8,169 nucleotides of DNA from Myxococcales bacterium. GTDB taxonomy: Bacteria; Myxococcota; Myxococcia; Myxococcales; Myxococcaceae. The stretch is from NCBI GenBank assembly GCA_003153055.1, contig PMBV01000138.1:4691-12859 (forward strand). The letters run 5' to 3'. Shown here in pieces: positions 1-6,812 of this stretch. The stretch's first letter is position 1. Each line of letters starts with the position of its first letter. The translations under genes were made by a program, and so were the position numbers. The notes beneath the pieces were generated by a model. That model did not search any database and was not told where the DNA came from. It worked only from the letters and a program-made list of their open reading frames with translations.

Positions 1-1055
1 ACGCCGTGTTCGTCGGCATCGGCGCCCAGAAGGGCCGGAACCTGCCGGTCAAGGGCAGCGAGGGCACTCCCTTCTCGAGCAACGCCATCACATTCCTCGC
101 CGACTTCGAGCGCGATGGCATGACGATGCGCCGAGGTCAGAACGTGGTCGTCATCGGTGACGGCGACGTGGCGATGGACACGGCGCGGCTGGCGCTCCGC
201 CTGGGCTCCACGGCGACGCTCCTGTCGGCGGTGCCTCGACCCGAGATGGCGTGCAAGGGCTACGAGTTCGAGGAGGCCGAGCACGACGGGACCCAGTTCC
301 AATACCAGGTCAGCGTGACCGAGATTCTCCGCGACGGCGACAAGGTCAAGGGCGTGCGCTGCGTGCGCATGGAGAAGAAGGCGAAGGGCGAAGAAGGCGC
401 GAGCTCGCCCATTCCGTTCCTCCGCTACAAGCCCATGGCCGGCACCGAGTTTGTCATCGCCTGTGACATGGTGGTGGCCTCCATCGGCCAGGGCACCGAC
501 ACCACGGGCTTCGAGAAGGCCACCCAGGGCACCCCGTTCCTCAAGGTCGACGGGCACTACAAGGTGCCGGGCTTCGACAACGTGTACGGCGGTGGTGACA
601 TCATCAAGATCGATCTCATCACCACCGCGGTCGGTCACGGGCGCAAGGCGGCCCTGGCCATCGACCTCCAGCTCCGTGGCGAGCCGATCCCCGCCCCCGC
701 GCGCGAGGAGCTCATCGGCCTCAAGAAGCTGCATACTTGGTACTTCCCGCCCAAGCCTCAGGCCAAGCGCACGCACGCGCGCAACGGCTCGGTCAAGGGC
801 GTGTTTGCCGAGGTGCTGATGCCGCTCGCGCCTGAGGCGGCGGCCACCGAGTCGGAGCGGTGCATGAGCTGCGGGCAGTGCTTCTCGTGCCGTCAGTGCA
901 TGTTGTACTGTCCGCAAGAAGCCATCAAGATGTTCAAAGACAACCCGGTTGGACAGACGATGTTCACCGAGTACCAACGCTGCGTAGGATGTCACATCTG
1001 CGCGGAGATCTGCCCGACGGGCTACATCGACATGGGCATGGGGGACGACCTGTAG
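1..1055 (+). CDS. dsrL: DsrL, NAD(P)H:acceptor oxidoreductase of the Dsr pathway (3' part, 5' end outside window)
   Basis: Cytoplasmic iron-sulfur flavoprotein of the glutamate synthase small-subunit family that passes electrons between NAD(P)H and the sulfite reductase DsrAB. The reading frame is open from the window edge (first full codon at base 3), so the N-terminal FAD half is missing; DsrL is usually about 650 residues and about 350 are present. Counting from the GTG at base 6, one sees a second Rossmann fold (VVVIGDGDVAMD, 47-58), the C-terminal FAD-binding segment (YGGGDII, 194-200, then TTAVGHGRKAA), a linker, and a ferredoxin domain. The latter has C292/C295/C298/C302 and C326/C329/C332/C336 for two [4Fe-4S] clusters, preceded by an extra pair C286/C289. 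The C-terminal ferredoxin and dsr context separate it from ordinary GltD. The motif after the Rossmann strand lacks the usual Arg pair (see findings). The stop lies 8 bases before the next gene. DsrL-1 versus DsrL-2 type cannot be decided by eye. Confidence 0.93.
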   Translation, partial: AVFVGIGAQKGRNLPVKGSEGTPFSSNAITFLADFERDGMTMRRGQNVVVIGDGDVAMDTARLALRLGSTATLLSAVPRPEMACKGYEFEEAEHDGTQFQYQVSVTEILRDGDKVKGVRCVRMEKKAKGEEGASSPIPFLRYKPMAGTEFVIACDMVVASIGQGTDTTGFEKATQGTPFLKVDGHYKVPGFDNVYGGGDIIKIDLITTAVGHGRKAALAIDLQLRGEPIPAPAREELIGLKKLHTWYFPPKPQAKRTHARNGSVKGVFAEVLMPLAPEAAATESERCMSCGQCFSCRQCMLYCPQEAIKMFKDNPVGQTMFTEYQRCVGCHICAEICPTGYIDMGMGDDL

Positions 1056-1063
1056 AGGTGGCC

Positions 1064-1429
1064 ATGGATACCAAGGAGATCGCAGGAGACATCGAGAACG
1101 CGGTGCAGGCGACGAAGCGATGGGCCGAGACGGGCTGGCCCATGACCTTCGGGAAGCTGCAGCGCTCGGTCAACACCCTGACGGAGGCGAACGCACTCGA
1201 GGAGTCCTTCGTCTACCGCCTGGAAGCCCAGTCGTACTGGCGCCGCGTCAAGGAGGCGGGCGGAGAGGCCGCCTCGTGGGGCGAGCGAGCGCTGGCGGCG
1301 CTTCGGAAGGGCGACGTCAAAGACGCCGACGATTCGCTCTACTTCGCCGTGTATTTGGAACGCCCCATTCGTGGCGATGCTCCGGTCTGGGGCCCCGTCT
1401 ACAAGAAGTTCAAGCATCACGTCTCTTGA
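1064..1429 (+). CDS. Uncharacterised 121-residue protein between dsrL and dsrN
   Basis: I do not recognise this protein. The start is the ATG at 1064, 8 bases after the dsrL stop, with a purine-rich ribosome site (AGAGGTGG, 1054-1061). The frame continues upstream inside dsrL, but that part is a shadow. The product is soluble, with no signal peptide, membrane segment or cysteine, so it is unlikely to bind an iron-sulfur cluster or carry sulfur through a thiol. It looks mainly alpha-helical: a helix near 3-22, a second near 41-66 with LEESFVYRLEAQSYW, and a third near 73-100 containing ALRKGDVKDADDSLYFAVYLE. It has five Trp (20, 25, 59, 72, 109) and a basic end (YKKFKHHVS). The helical GD...AD..LY pattern recalls TPR- or HEPN-like bundles, but this is only an impression. 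It does not match DsrD, DsrE/F/H, DsrR or DsrS as I know them. Codon use matches its neighbours and it sits inside the operon, suggesting a Dsr accessory role. Confidence 0.85.
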   Translation: MDTKEIAGDIENAVQATKRWAETGWPMTFGKLQRSVNTLTEANALEESFVYRLEAQSYWRRVKEAGGEAASWGERALAALRKGDVKDADDSLYFAVYLERPIRGDAPVWGPVYKKFKHHVS

Positions 1430-1436
1430 GCATCCA

Positions 1437-2855
1437 GTGAGCGAGTCCGTGGCAACCTCCGTGGGAATTGTCGTCTCTGGCGATCATGGAAGCGCCGGCA
1501 AGACGACCGTGTCCATCGGCCTGTCACGTCGCCTCCGCGAGCTTGGGCAGGTGGTGCAGACGTTCAAGAAGGGGCCTGACTTCATCGACCCGATGTGGCT
1601 GGGCCGCGCGGCGGGGCGGGCCTCGAGGAACTTGGATTTCTGGATGATGGGCGAGGCGGCCATTCGCGAGCGCTTCGCGGCCCACCTCCCTGGCAGCACC
1701 GTGGCCCTGGTGGAGGGGAACAAAGGCCTGTTCGACGGCGTCGATCCCGAGGGCAGCAACTCGACCTCGGCCTTGGCCCGGCTGTTGGGGCTCCCGGTGG
1801 TGTTGGTGGTGGACTGCGCCCGAACCACCCGGGGCATCGCGCCGCTGCTCCTTGGCTACACGCAGTTCGAGCCAGAGCTGACCATCGCCGGCGTGGTGCT
1901 CAACAACGTCTCGGGGAGCCGCCACGAGAGCAAGCTGCGCGCGGCTGTCGAGACCTACACCGAAGTGCCGGTGCTCGGCGTGGTCCCTCGGCTCAAGGCG
2001 CTCGAGATTCGTGAGCGCCACCTGGGGCTCACGCCTGACGTCGAGACCGAGGAGGCCGAGGCGCTCATCACCGCCTGCGCCGGCGCCGTGGGGCAGGGCG
2101 TCGACGTGGAGCGGATCCTCCGCGTGGGCGCTCGGCTGGCGACACCAGTGGCGACGGCGTTCCCGCTCGCGAGGCAGGCCTCCGCTGAGCGAGTCACCAT
2201 CGCGGTCGCCCGTGACGCCGCGTTCAGCTTCTACTACCCAGAGAGCCTTGAGGCCCTGCAGGGCGCCGGTGCCGAGCTGGTGTTCTTCAGCCCGCTCGAG
2301 GGCCGGGTGCCTCCGTGCGATGGTGTGTACCTCGGTGGGGGCTTCCCCGAGCTGTACGCCTCGCGGCTCGCGGCCAATACGAGCATGCTCGAGCAGCTTC
2401 GCGACCTGGCGGTCCACGGGGCCATCTACGCGGAGTGCGGAGGACTCATGCTCCTGGGCCGGGCCATGACGGTGGCCGGCGTCGAGTACCGCATGGCCGG
2501 GGCGTTGCCGCTGCGATCAGTGATGACGGAGCGGCCGGTCGGGCGCGGGTACATGCGCCTCGCGACGCTCCAGGGCAACGAGCAGTGGGAGCTCCCGGTG
2601 GGCGTCTCGGTGGCGGCCCACGAGTTTCACCACTCCCGGGTCCAACTCGAGCGCGATGACGTGAGGTTCGCCTACGGGGTCGAACGGGGCGCCGGCGTGG
2701 GGAACGGCTCCGACGGCGTCCTCGAGGGCGGCGTGCTGGCGTCGTACGCCCACTTGCACCCCAGCGCAGCGCCCTGGTGGGCCGGGGCCTTCGTTCAAGC
2801 CGCGCGGCGGGCCAAGGCAAAGAAGACATCGCAGTTTATGCGACTGGCAGTCTGA
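1437..2855 (+). CDS. dsrN: DsrN, siroheme amidase (cobyrinic acid a,c-diamide synthase family)
   Basis: Glutamine- and ATP-dependent amidotransferase of the CobB/CbiA family. In dsr operons it is taken to amidate a siroheme carboxylate, giving the siroamide cofactor of DsrAB. About 472 residues, normal for the family. The N-terminal dethiobiotin-synthetase-like domain has the P-loop GSAGKTT (18-24), then FKKGPDFIDP (43-52), VEGNKGLFDG (92-101) and the VVLVVDC strand. The C-terminal class I glutaminase domain has LGGGFPELY (299-307), the nucleophile Cys334 in YAECGGLML, and AHEFHHSR (394-401) with conserved His; a further His lies in SYAHLHP near the end. The start is uncertain. The GTG at 1437 lies 7 bases after the preceding stop with only a weak GAG upstream; GTGs at 1449 and 1461 are alternatives, while the ATGs at 1371 and 1377 would overlap the previous gene by more than 50 bases and add an unconserved-looking leader. 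A cobalamin-pathway CbiA is the alternative, but the dsr context argues for DsrN. Confidence 0.9.
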   Translation: MSESVATSVGIVVSGDHGSAGKTTVSIGLSRRLRELGQVVQTFKKGPDFIDPMWLGRAAGRASRNLDFWMMGEAAIRERFAAHLPGSTVALVEGNKGLFDGVDPEGSNSTSALARLLGLPVVLVVDCARTTRGIAPLLLGYTQFEPELTIAGVVLNNVSGSRHESKLRAAVETYTEVPVLGVVPRLKALEIRERHLGLTPDVETEEAEALITACAGAVGQGVDVERILRVGARLATPVATAFPLARQASAERVTIAVARDAAFSFYYPESLEALQGAGAELVFFSPLEGRVPPCDGVYLGGGFPELYASRLAANTSMLEQLRDLAVHGAIYAECGGLMLLGRAMTVAGVEYRMAGALPLRSVMTERPVGRGYMRLATLQGNEQWELPVGVSVAAHEFHHSRVQLERDDVRFAYGVERGAGVGNGSDGVLEGGVLASYAHLHPSAAPWWAGAFVQAARRAKAKKTSQFMRLAV

Positions 2856-2870
2856 GCTAACGATTCATCT

Positions 2871-2877
2871 GGAGGAG
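2871..2877 (+). promoter_or_regulatory. Strong ribosome binding site of dsrC
   Basis: GGAGGAG lies 4 bases before the dsrC ATG (the GGAGG core is 6 bases away). It is the best Shine-Dalgarno match in the upstream half of the window and sits in a separate 26-base gap, so dsrC is not translationally coupled to dsrN. This agrees with DsrC being needed in large excess over the enzymes it serves (known for the family; inferred here). Confidence 0.8.
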
Positions 2878-2881
2878 TACA

Positions 2882-3217
2882 ATGGCAACTGTATCGATTG
2901 ATGGGAAGACCGTGGAAGTCGACGAGGAGGGCTACCTCCTCAACCTCACGCAGTGGGACGAGGCCGTGGCGAACGCGTTCGCCGCCAAAGAAGGCATGAG
3001 CCTCACTCCGGCACACTGGGAGGTCATCACCTTTCTCCGCGAGTACTACGCGGAGTTCCAGATCGCCCCGATGATTCGCGTGCTGACCAAGGCCATCGGC
3101 AAGAAGCTGGGGCCCGAGAAGGGCAACAACAAGTACCTGTACCAGCTCTTCCCTGAAGGCCCGGCCAAGCAGGCATGCAAGTACGCCGGGCTGCCCAAGC
3201 CGACCGGCTGCGTCTAA
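2882..3217 (+). CDS. dsrC: DsrC, sulfur-carrier co-substrate of sulfite reductase
   Basis: Small cytoplasmic protein of the DsrC/TusE family. It binds sulfur from DsrAB on its flexible C-terminal arm as a trisulfide between two cysteines, which is then reduced or oxidised at the DsrMK(JOP) membrane complex. The product is 111 residues, normal length. Both arm cysteines are present: Cys99 in KQACK and the penultimate Cys110 in the ending KPTGCV, 11 residues apart as in active DsrC. The conserved region LGPEKGNNKYLY (76-87), which distinguishes true DsrC from the shorter TusE, is intact, as is the N-terminal DEEGYLLN segment. The ATG at 2882 is fixed by the strong ribosome site. It lies between dsrN and the dsrTMKJOP-like block, with 29 bases before the next gene. 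Confidence 0.97.
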   Translation: MATVSIDGKTVEVDEEGYLLNLTQWDEAVANAFAAKEGMSLTPAHWEVITFLREYYAEFQIAPMIRVLTKAIGKKLGPEKGNNKYLYQLFPEGPAKQACKYAGLPKPTGCV

Positions 3218-3246
3218 CCAGAACTCTCCAACGGACGGGTGTTTCG

Positions 3247-3765
3247 ATGATGGACCCGAAGACGAGGCAATCAATCTGCGAAGAATGGATCGACCGTGTC
3301 TTCGGGCCGGAGCTCAAGAAGAAGGCGCTCTTCGCTCCCGCGGAGGACCCCTTCCGCGAGACGGTTCGCTCCGACTTCACGACGCTCGTCGAGCTGCTCT
3401 TCTCCGACGCTCCGGTGGACGCCACGACCTCGATTCCCGAGGGCGTGGTTCGGCTCCGCGCGGTGCAGGAGATCTCGGCGGCCGAGGCTGTCTCGCACCT
3501 CTTCGTGCTGAAGGATCTCGTGCGTGAGCGCTTGGGTGGGTCGCCGGGCTACGAGGCGCTTTCGCGTCGCCTCGACTTCCTCGCGCTGCACACGTTTAAC
3601 GCCTACGCCAAGTGCCGAGATGACCTCTACCGTCTGAGAATTCGGGAAATGACCGAGTATGGACCGGAGGAGACATTCGGTTGTCGCTCGAGTGCCTCGT
3701 CGCGGCCCGCGGCCCCCGCGCAAGTCGTAAGCAGAGACGAGATGATGACTGGAGGTGCGCCGTGA
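3247..3765 (+). CDS. dsrT: RsbRD N-terminal-domain protein preceding dsrM (probable DsrT)
   Basis: A 172-residue soluble helical protein resembling the RsbRD N-terminal domain family (globin-like sensor part of RsbR-type stress regulators). Recognisable family features are a first helix with EEWIDRVFG (12-20), the stretch VVRLRAVQEISAAEAVSHLF (67-86) and the final helix with NAYAKCRDDLYRLR (118-131). Proteins of this type commonly lie just before dsrM in sulfate reducers. I believe they correspond to DsrT of dsrTMKJOP clusters in green sulfur bacteria and others, but the symbol rests on position and memory. No STAS domain follows; instead there is a disordered-looking Ser/Ala/Pro tail from about 140. 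The function is unknown. A structural or sensory role for the Dsr membrane complex is possible. The start is one of two consecutive ATGs (3247 or 3250) with a weak ribosome site; an upstream ATG at 3175 lies inside dsrC and is discounted. The end overlaps the dsrM start by 4 bases. Confidence 0.82.
   Translation: MMDPKTRQSICEEWIDRVFGPELKKKALFAPAEDPFRETVRSDFTTLVELLFSDAPVDATTSIPEGVVRLRAVQEISAAEAVSHLFVLKDLVRERLGGSPGYEALSRRLDFLALHTFNAYAKCRDDLYRLRIREMTEYGPEETFGCRSSASSRPAAPAQVVSRDEMMTGGAP
3751..3756 (+). promoter_or_regulatory. Ribosome binding site fixing the GTG start of dsrM
   Basis: GGAGGT ends 5 bases before GTG 3762, which itself overlaps the TGA stop of the preceding gene. The site selects this GTG over the upstream in-frame ATG at 3681, which lies well inside the previous gene and would add a charged, non-membrane leader. 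Confidence 0.75.
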
Positions 3766-4781
3766 AGATTCTGTTGCCGGTGGCGCTGGCTCTGGGCGTG
3801 GCGCTGGTGCCGATGGCGGGGTTCGCGGTGGCGGACCTGCACGTGCTCTTCGGTGTCGTGATCCCTTACCTGGCCTTCGCGACCTTCGTGGGAGGGTTCC
3901 TCTGGCGCATCGCGGGCTGGGTCCGCACGCCGGTGCCGTTCAACATCACCACCACGGCCGGGCAGCAGAAGAGCCTCCCGTGGATCAAGCATGACTGGGT
4001 CGAGAACCCATCGGGCGCCGGCGGCGTGGTGGTGCGCATGGCGGCCGAGGTGTTTCTCTTTCGCTCCCTGTTCCGGAACACCCAGTCGGGCATCGTCGAC
4101 GGGCGCCTCATCGCGTTTTCCGCCAAGGGCCTGTGGGTCATCGGCATGCTGTTCCACTACTCGATGCTGGTGGTCGTGCTCCGGCACCTTCGCTTCTTCC
4201 TCCCCGTCGTCCCGGGCGCGATCAACGGCCTGGCCACCCTCGACGGCTTGTTCCAGATTGGCCCGCCGACGCTCTACTTCACGGACCTGTTCTTCATTGG
4301 CGCGGTGACGCTGCTGTTCCTGCGGCGAGTCGCGGAGCGGCAAGTTCGGTTGATCTCACTGCCGGGCGACTTCTTTCCCCTCGCGGTGCTGTTTCTCATC
4401 GGCGCGTCGGGTGTGCTGATGCGGTACCTGTTCCACGTCGACATCCCCGGCATCAAGGCTCACATGCTGTCTCTGCTCCAGCTGCACCCGGCCGCCATGA
4501 GGCTCGACGTGGCGTTCTACGTTCACCTCTTCCTGGTGTCGGTGCTCCTGGCGTACTTTCCGTTCAGCAAGCTGGTGCACGCCGGCGGGGTCTTCCTGTC
4601 GCCCACCCGGAACATGCCGAACGACGCGCGTGTTCACCGTCACATCAACCCGTGGGACTACCCGGCCCCACCGCACTCCTACGCGGACTACGAGAATGAT
4701 TTCCGCGAGAAGATGATCGACGCAGATCTCCCGGTCGACTCCACCGAGGCGACCCAGACGAGCCACGGGGGCCACTCATGA
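3762..4781 (+). CDS. dsrM: DsrM, heme b membrane subunit of the DsrMKJOP complex
   Basis: Integral membrane cytochrome b of the NarI-like family. It exchanges electrons between the menaquinone pool and DsrK. The product is 339 residues from GTG 3762. Likely membrane segments are about 3-23, 27-53, 118-145, 170-188, 203-223 and 249-275. Four histidines keep the spacing of the NarI bis-heme ligands: His132 and His142 are 10 apart and His255 and His273 are 18 apart, matching the NarI pairs (56/66 and 187/205, from memory). A loop with RMAAEVFLFRSLFRN (92-106) precedes the core and is typical of the longer DsrM of sulfate reducers and green sulfur bacteria; purple sulfur bacteria have a shorter protein of roughly 240-250 residues. 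The polar C-terminal tail (about 285-339) probably faces DsrK. It overlaps the previous gene by 4 bases (GTGA) and dsrK by 4 bases (ATGA), so the three are probably translationally coupled. Confidence 0.95.
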   Translation: MKILLPVALALGVALVPMAGFAVADLHVLFGVVIPYLAFATFVGGFLWRIAGWVRTPVPFNITTTAGQQKSLPWIKHDWVENPSGAGGVVVRMAAEVFLFRSLFRNTQSGIVDGRLIAFSAKGLWVIGMLFHYSMLVVVLRHLRFFLPVVPGAINGLATLDGLFQIGPPTLYFTDLFFIGAVTLLFLRRVAERQVRLISLPGDFFPLAVLFLIGASGVLMRYLFHVDIPGIKAHMLSLLQLHPAAMRLDVAFYVHLFLVSVLLAYFPFSKLVHAGGVFLSPTRNMPNDARVHRHINPWDYPAPPHSYADYENDFREKMIDADLPVDSTEATQTSHGGHS

Positions 4782-6394
4782 CCACCAAGGTACCCAAGGC
4801 GGCCGAGCTGGTCGCCACGCTCCCACCCGACTACGCGCCTCAGACCGACGATTGGCGGCAACTGCCGGTCGAGTTCAAGCCCAACCAGTATTGCTTTGGG
4901 GCCAAGGGCACCAGCATCGAGCGGCTGGGCTTCCCCAACGCCCGCGATTGGCAGCCGACCGACGCCGACTGGAAGTTGCCGGCGAACTGGAAGGAGACGG
5001 TGCTGAAGGGGTTCAAGAGCCGCCTCGATCGGTTCCGTTCCTTCAAGCTCTTCATGGACGTCTGTGTGCGCTGTGGGGCGTGCGCGGACAAGTGCCACTT
5101 CTTCCTCGGCACCAACGACCCGAAGAATATGCCGGTGGTGCGCGCCGAGCTGATGCGCTCGGTGTACCGGAGGTACTTCACGCCGGCGGGGAAGGTGCTG
5201 GGCTCGCTGGCCGGAGCTCGCGACCTCGACGAGGGCGTCATCAAGGAGTGGTACAAGTACTACTACCAGTGCACCGAGTGCCGCCGGTGCAGTGTGTATT
5301 GCCCATTCGGCATCGACACCGCCGAGATCACCATGATGGGGCGGGAGATGCTCCATGAGATCGGCGTGGGCACCAACTGGATCCTCGAGCCGGCCGGCAA
5401 CAGCCAGCGCACTGGCAATCACCTGGGGCTCCAGCCGCACGCGCTCAAGGATTCACTGGACTCGCTGGTGGAGGATCTCGAGTCGCTCACCGGCATCAAG
5501 GTCAACCCGACCTTCAACCGCAAGGGCGCCGAAATCCTCTTCGTCACGCCGTCGGCCGACTTCTTCGCCGACCCGGGCATCTTCACGATGATGGGGTACT
5601 TGCTGCTCTTCCACCACATCGGGCTCGACTACACCTTCAGCACCTACGCCTCGGAGGGAGGGAACTTCGGCTTGTTCACCTCGCATGAGCTGATGAAGAA
5701 GCTCAACGGCAAGGTGTACGCCGAGGCCAAGCGGCTGGGCGTGAAGTGGATTCTCGGGGGCGAGTGCGGGCACATGTGGCGGGTCATCAACCAGTACATG
5801 GGCACGATGACGGGGCCGGCCGACTTCCTCGAGCAGCCAGTGTCTCCGATGACGGGAACGAAGTTCGGCAACACGGCGGCCACCAAGTACGTGCACATCG
5901 CCGAGTTCACCGCTGACCTCATCAAGCACAACAAGCTGAAGCTCGACCCCAAGCGCAACGATCACCGTCGCATCACCTTCCACGACTCCTGCAACACGGC
6001 CCGAGGCATGGGCCTCCTCGAGGAGCCGCGCCTGGTGCTCAAGGCGGTGGCCAACCACTTCTACGAGATGCACGAAAGCACCACCCGAGAGCGCACGTTC
6101 TGCTGTGGGTCGGGTTCGGGCCTCAACACCAATGAGCTGATGGAAGTGCGCATGCGCGGAGGCTTCCCCCGGGCGAACGCGGTGAAGCTGGTGAAAGAGA
6201 TGCACGACGTGAACATGCTGACCGCCATCTGCGCCATCGATCGGGCCGTGCTGCCGACGTTGATGAACTACTGGGTACCGGACGTGGCGGTGAGTGGGCT
6301 CCACGAGCTGGTCGGCAATGCATTGGTCATGGAAGGCGAGAACACGCGGACCACCGATCTGCGCGGCGACGACCTGGAGGCGACCGATGCATAA
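4778..6394 (+). CDS. dsrK: DsrK, HdrD-like iron-sulfur catalytic subunit of DsrMKJOP
   Basis: Cytoplasmic-side iron-sulfur protein related to heterodisulfide reductase HdrD; it acts on the DsrC trisulfide or disulfide using electrons from DsrM. The product is 538 residues, the usual length. Two ferredoxin-like motifs are C96/C99/C102/C106 and C165/C168/C171/C175 (followed by Pro). The C-terminal half is built of CCG-type domains. The first retains only Cys330 in LGGECGHMW. The second has Cys405 (FHDSC), Cys442-Cys443 (FCCGSGSG) and Cys485 in the pattern C-A-I-D, where Hdr-type CCG motifs normally read CxxC; Asp488 takes the last position. The remaining cysteines can still hold a catalytic [4Fe-4S] centre. 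The ATG at 4778 overlaps the dsrM stop. The upstream G-run is a poor ribosome site, so translation probably depends on coupling with dsrM. No membrane segment or signal peptide is seen. Confidence 0.96.
   Translation: MTTKVPKAAELVATLPPDYAPQTDDWRQLPVEFKPNQYCFGAKGTSIERLGFPNARDWQPTDADWKLPANWKETVLKGFKSRLDRFRSFKLFMDVCVRCGACADKCHFFLGTNDPKNMPVVRAELMRSVYRRYFTPAGKVLGSLAGARDLDEGVIKEWYKYYYQCTECRRCSVYCPFGIDTAEITMMGREMLHEIGVGTNWILEPAGNSQRTGNHLGLQPHALKDSLDSLVEDLESLTGIKVNPTFNRKGAEILFVTPSADFFADPGIFTMMGYLLLFHHIGLDYTFSTYASEGGNFGLFTSHELMKKLNGKVYAEAKRLGVKWILGGECGHMWRVINQYMGTMTGPADFLEQPVSPMTGTKFGNTAATKYVHIAEFTADLIKHNKLKLDPKRNDHRRITFHDSCNTARGMGLLEEPRLVLKAVANHFYEMHESTTRERTFCCGSGSGLNTNELMEVRMRGGFPRANAVKLVKEMHDVNMLTAICAIDRAVLPTLMNYWVPDVAVSGLHELVGNALVMEGENTRTTDLRGDDLEATDA
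6376..6380 (+). promoter_or_regulatory. Ribosome binding site fixing the dsrJ start inside dsrK
   Basis: GGAGG, located within the last codons of dsrK, is 6 bases before ATG 6387. It supports this start over the longer in-frame reading from ATG 6294, which would put a polar Trp/Arg-rich leader before the membrane anchor. Confidence 0.75.
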
Positions 6395-6812
6395 GACCTG
6401 GGCAGGGGCGCTCTTCTTGCTCGTCATCGCGGCGGTGATCACCTTCCCGCTGTGGTACTCGCGCGCGGAGCCGCGAGCGTCGGCGCCGATCGTGCTCCCC
6501 GTCTCGGGGGAGTGCATCGAGCCGGTCGAGGTGATGCGCCGGAGCCACATGAAGATGCTGTACGAGTGGCGCGACAGCGTGGTGCGCACCAGCGCCAAGG
6601 ACCGTCGCACCTATGTCAACTCGAAGGGGGTGAAGTTCGAGAAGAGCCTCACTCGCACGTGTCTTGGCTGTCACCAGTCGAGACATACCTTCTGCGATCG
6701 CTGTCACGAGCAAGTCTCGGTGACCGTGACGTGTTTCCAATGTCACGCCTCGGATCGAGCCCAAGGCCTCGACGCGGGTGCTACACCGGAGGCTCCGCAT
6801 GACCACGAATAG
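6387..6812 (+). CDS. dsrJ: DsrJ, periplasmic triheme cytochrome c of DsrMKJOP
   Basis: Membrane-anchored c-type cytochrome facing the periplasm; its electron donor or acceptor is not settled. The product is 141 residues. A short N-terminal stretch (MHKTW) is followed by one hydrophobic segment (about 6-23) that can act as a signal anchor. Three heme-binding CxxCH motifs are at 92-96 (CLGCH), 103-107 (CDRCH) and 116-120 (CFQCH). Cys43 in SGECIEP matches the extra cysteine known in DsrJ as an axial ligand of an unusual His/Cys heme. The conserved segment [14 protein letters not shown] (50-63) offers His54 and Met residues as further distal ligands. The C-terminus is a short acidic and His-rich tail. 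ATG 6387 overlaps the end of dsrK by 8 bases, and the 3' end overlaps dsrO by 14 bases. The small size and heme motifs leave little doubt about the family. Confidence 0.95.
   Translation: MHKTWAGALFLLVIAAVITFPLWYSRAEPRASAPIVLPVSGECIEPVEVMRRSHMKMLYEWRDSVVRTSAKDRRTYVNSKGVKFEKSLTRTCLGCHQSRHTFCDRCHEQVSVTVTCFQCHASDRAQGLDAGATPEAPHDHE
6788..6792 (+). promoter_or_regulatory. Ribosome binding site fixing the dsrO start inside dsrJ
   Basis: GGAGG is 6 bases before ATG 6799, inside the dsrJ coding sequence. It supports [10 protein letters not shown] as the N-terminus of DsrO rather than the in-frame ATG at 6778, which would add seven residues with three extra Arg and has no comparable site. Confidence 0.75.

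Noticed and set aside
860..1063. Upstream extension of the 121-residue gene into dsrL
   Set aside because: The frame is open but lies fully inside the dsrL ferredoxin domain and has no ribosome site; ATG 1064 has a good one.
1524..2417. Antisense open frame of 297 codons opposite dsrN
   Set aside because: Low-complexity Arg/Glu/His/Ala-rich translation, entirely opposite a gene with intact family motifs.
3218..3246. Possible terminator or attenuator between dsrC and the next gene, to explain high dsrC expression
   Set aside because: I looked for a stem-loop and T-run and found only short imperfect complementarity and no T-run.
5453..6610. Long antisense open frame of 385 codons opposite dsrK and dsrJ
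   Set aside because: It is a shadow of GC-rich codon use in two well-supported genes. Its His/Arg/Val-rich sequence resembles no family and it has no convincing ribosome site.
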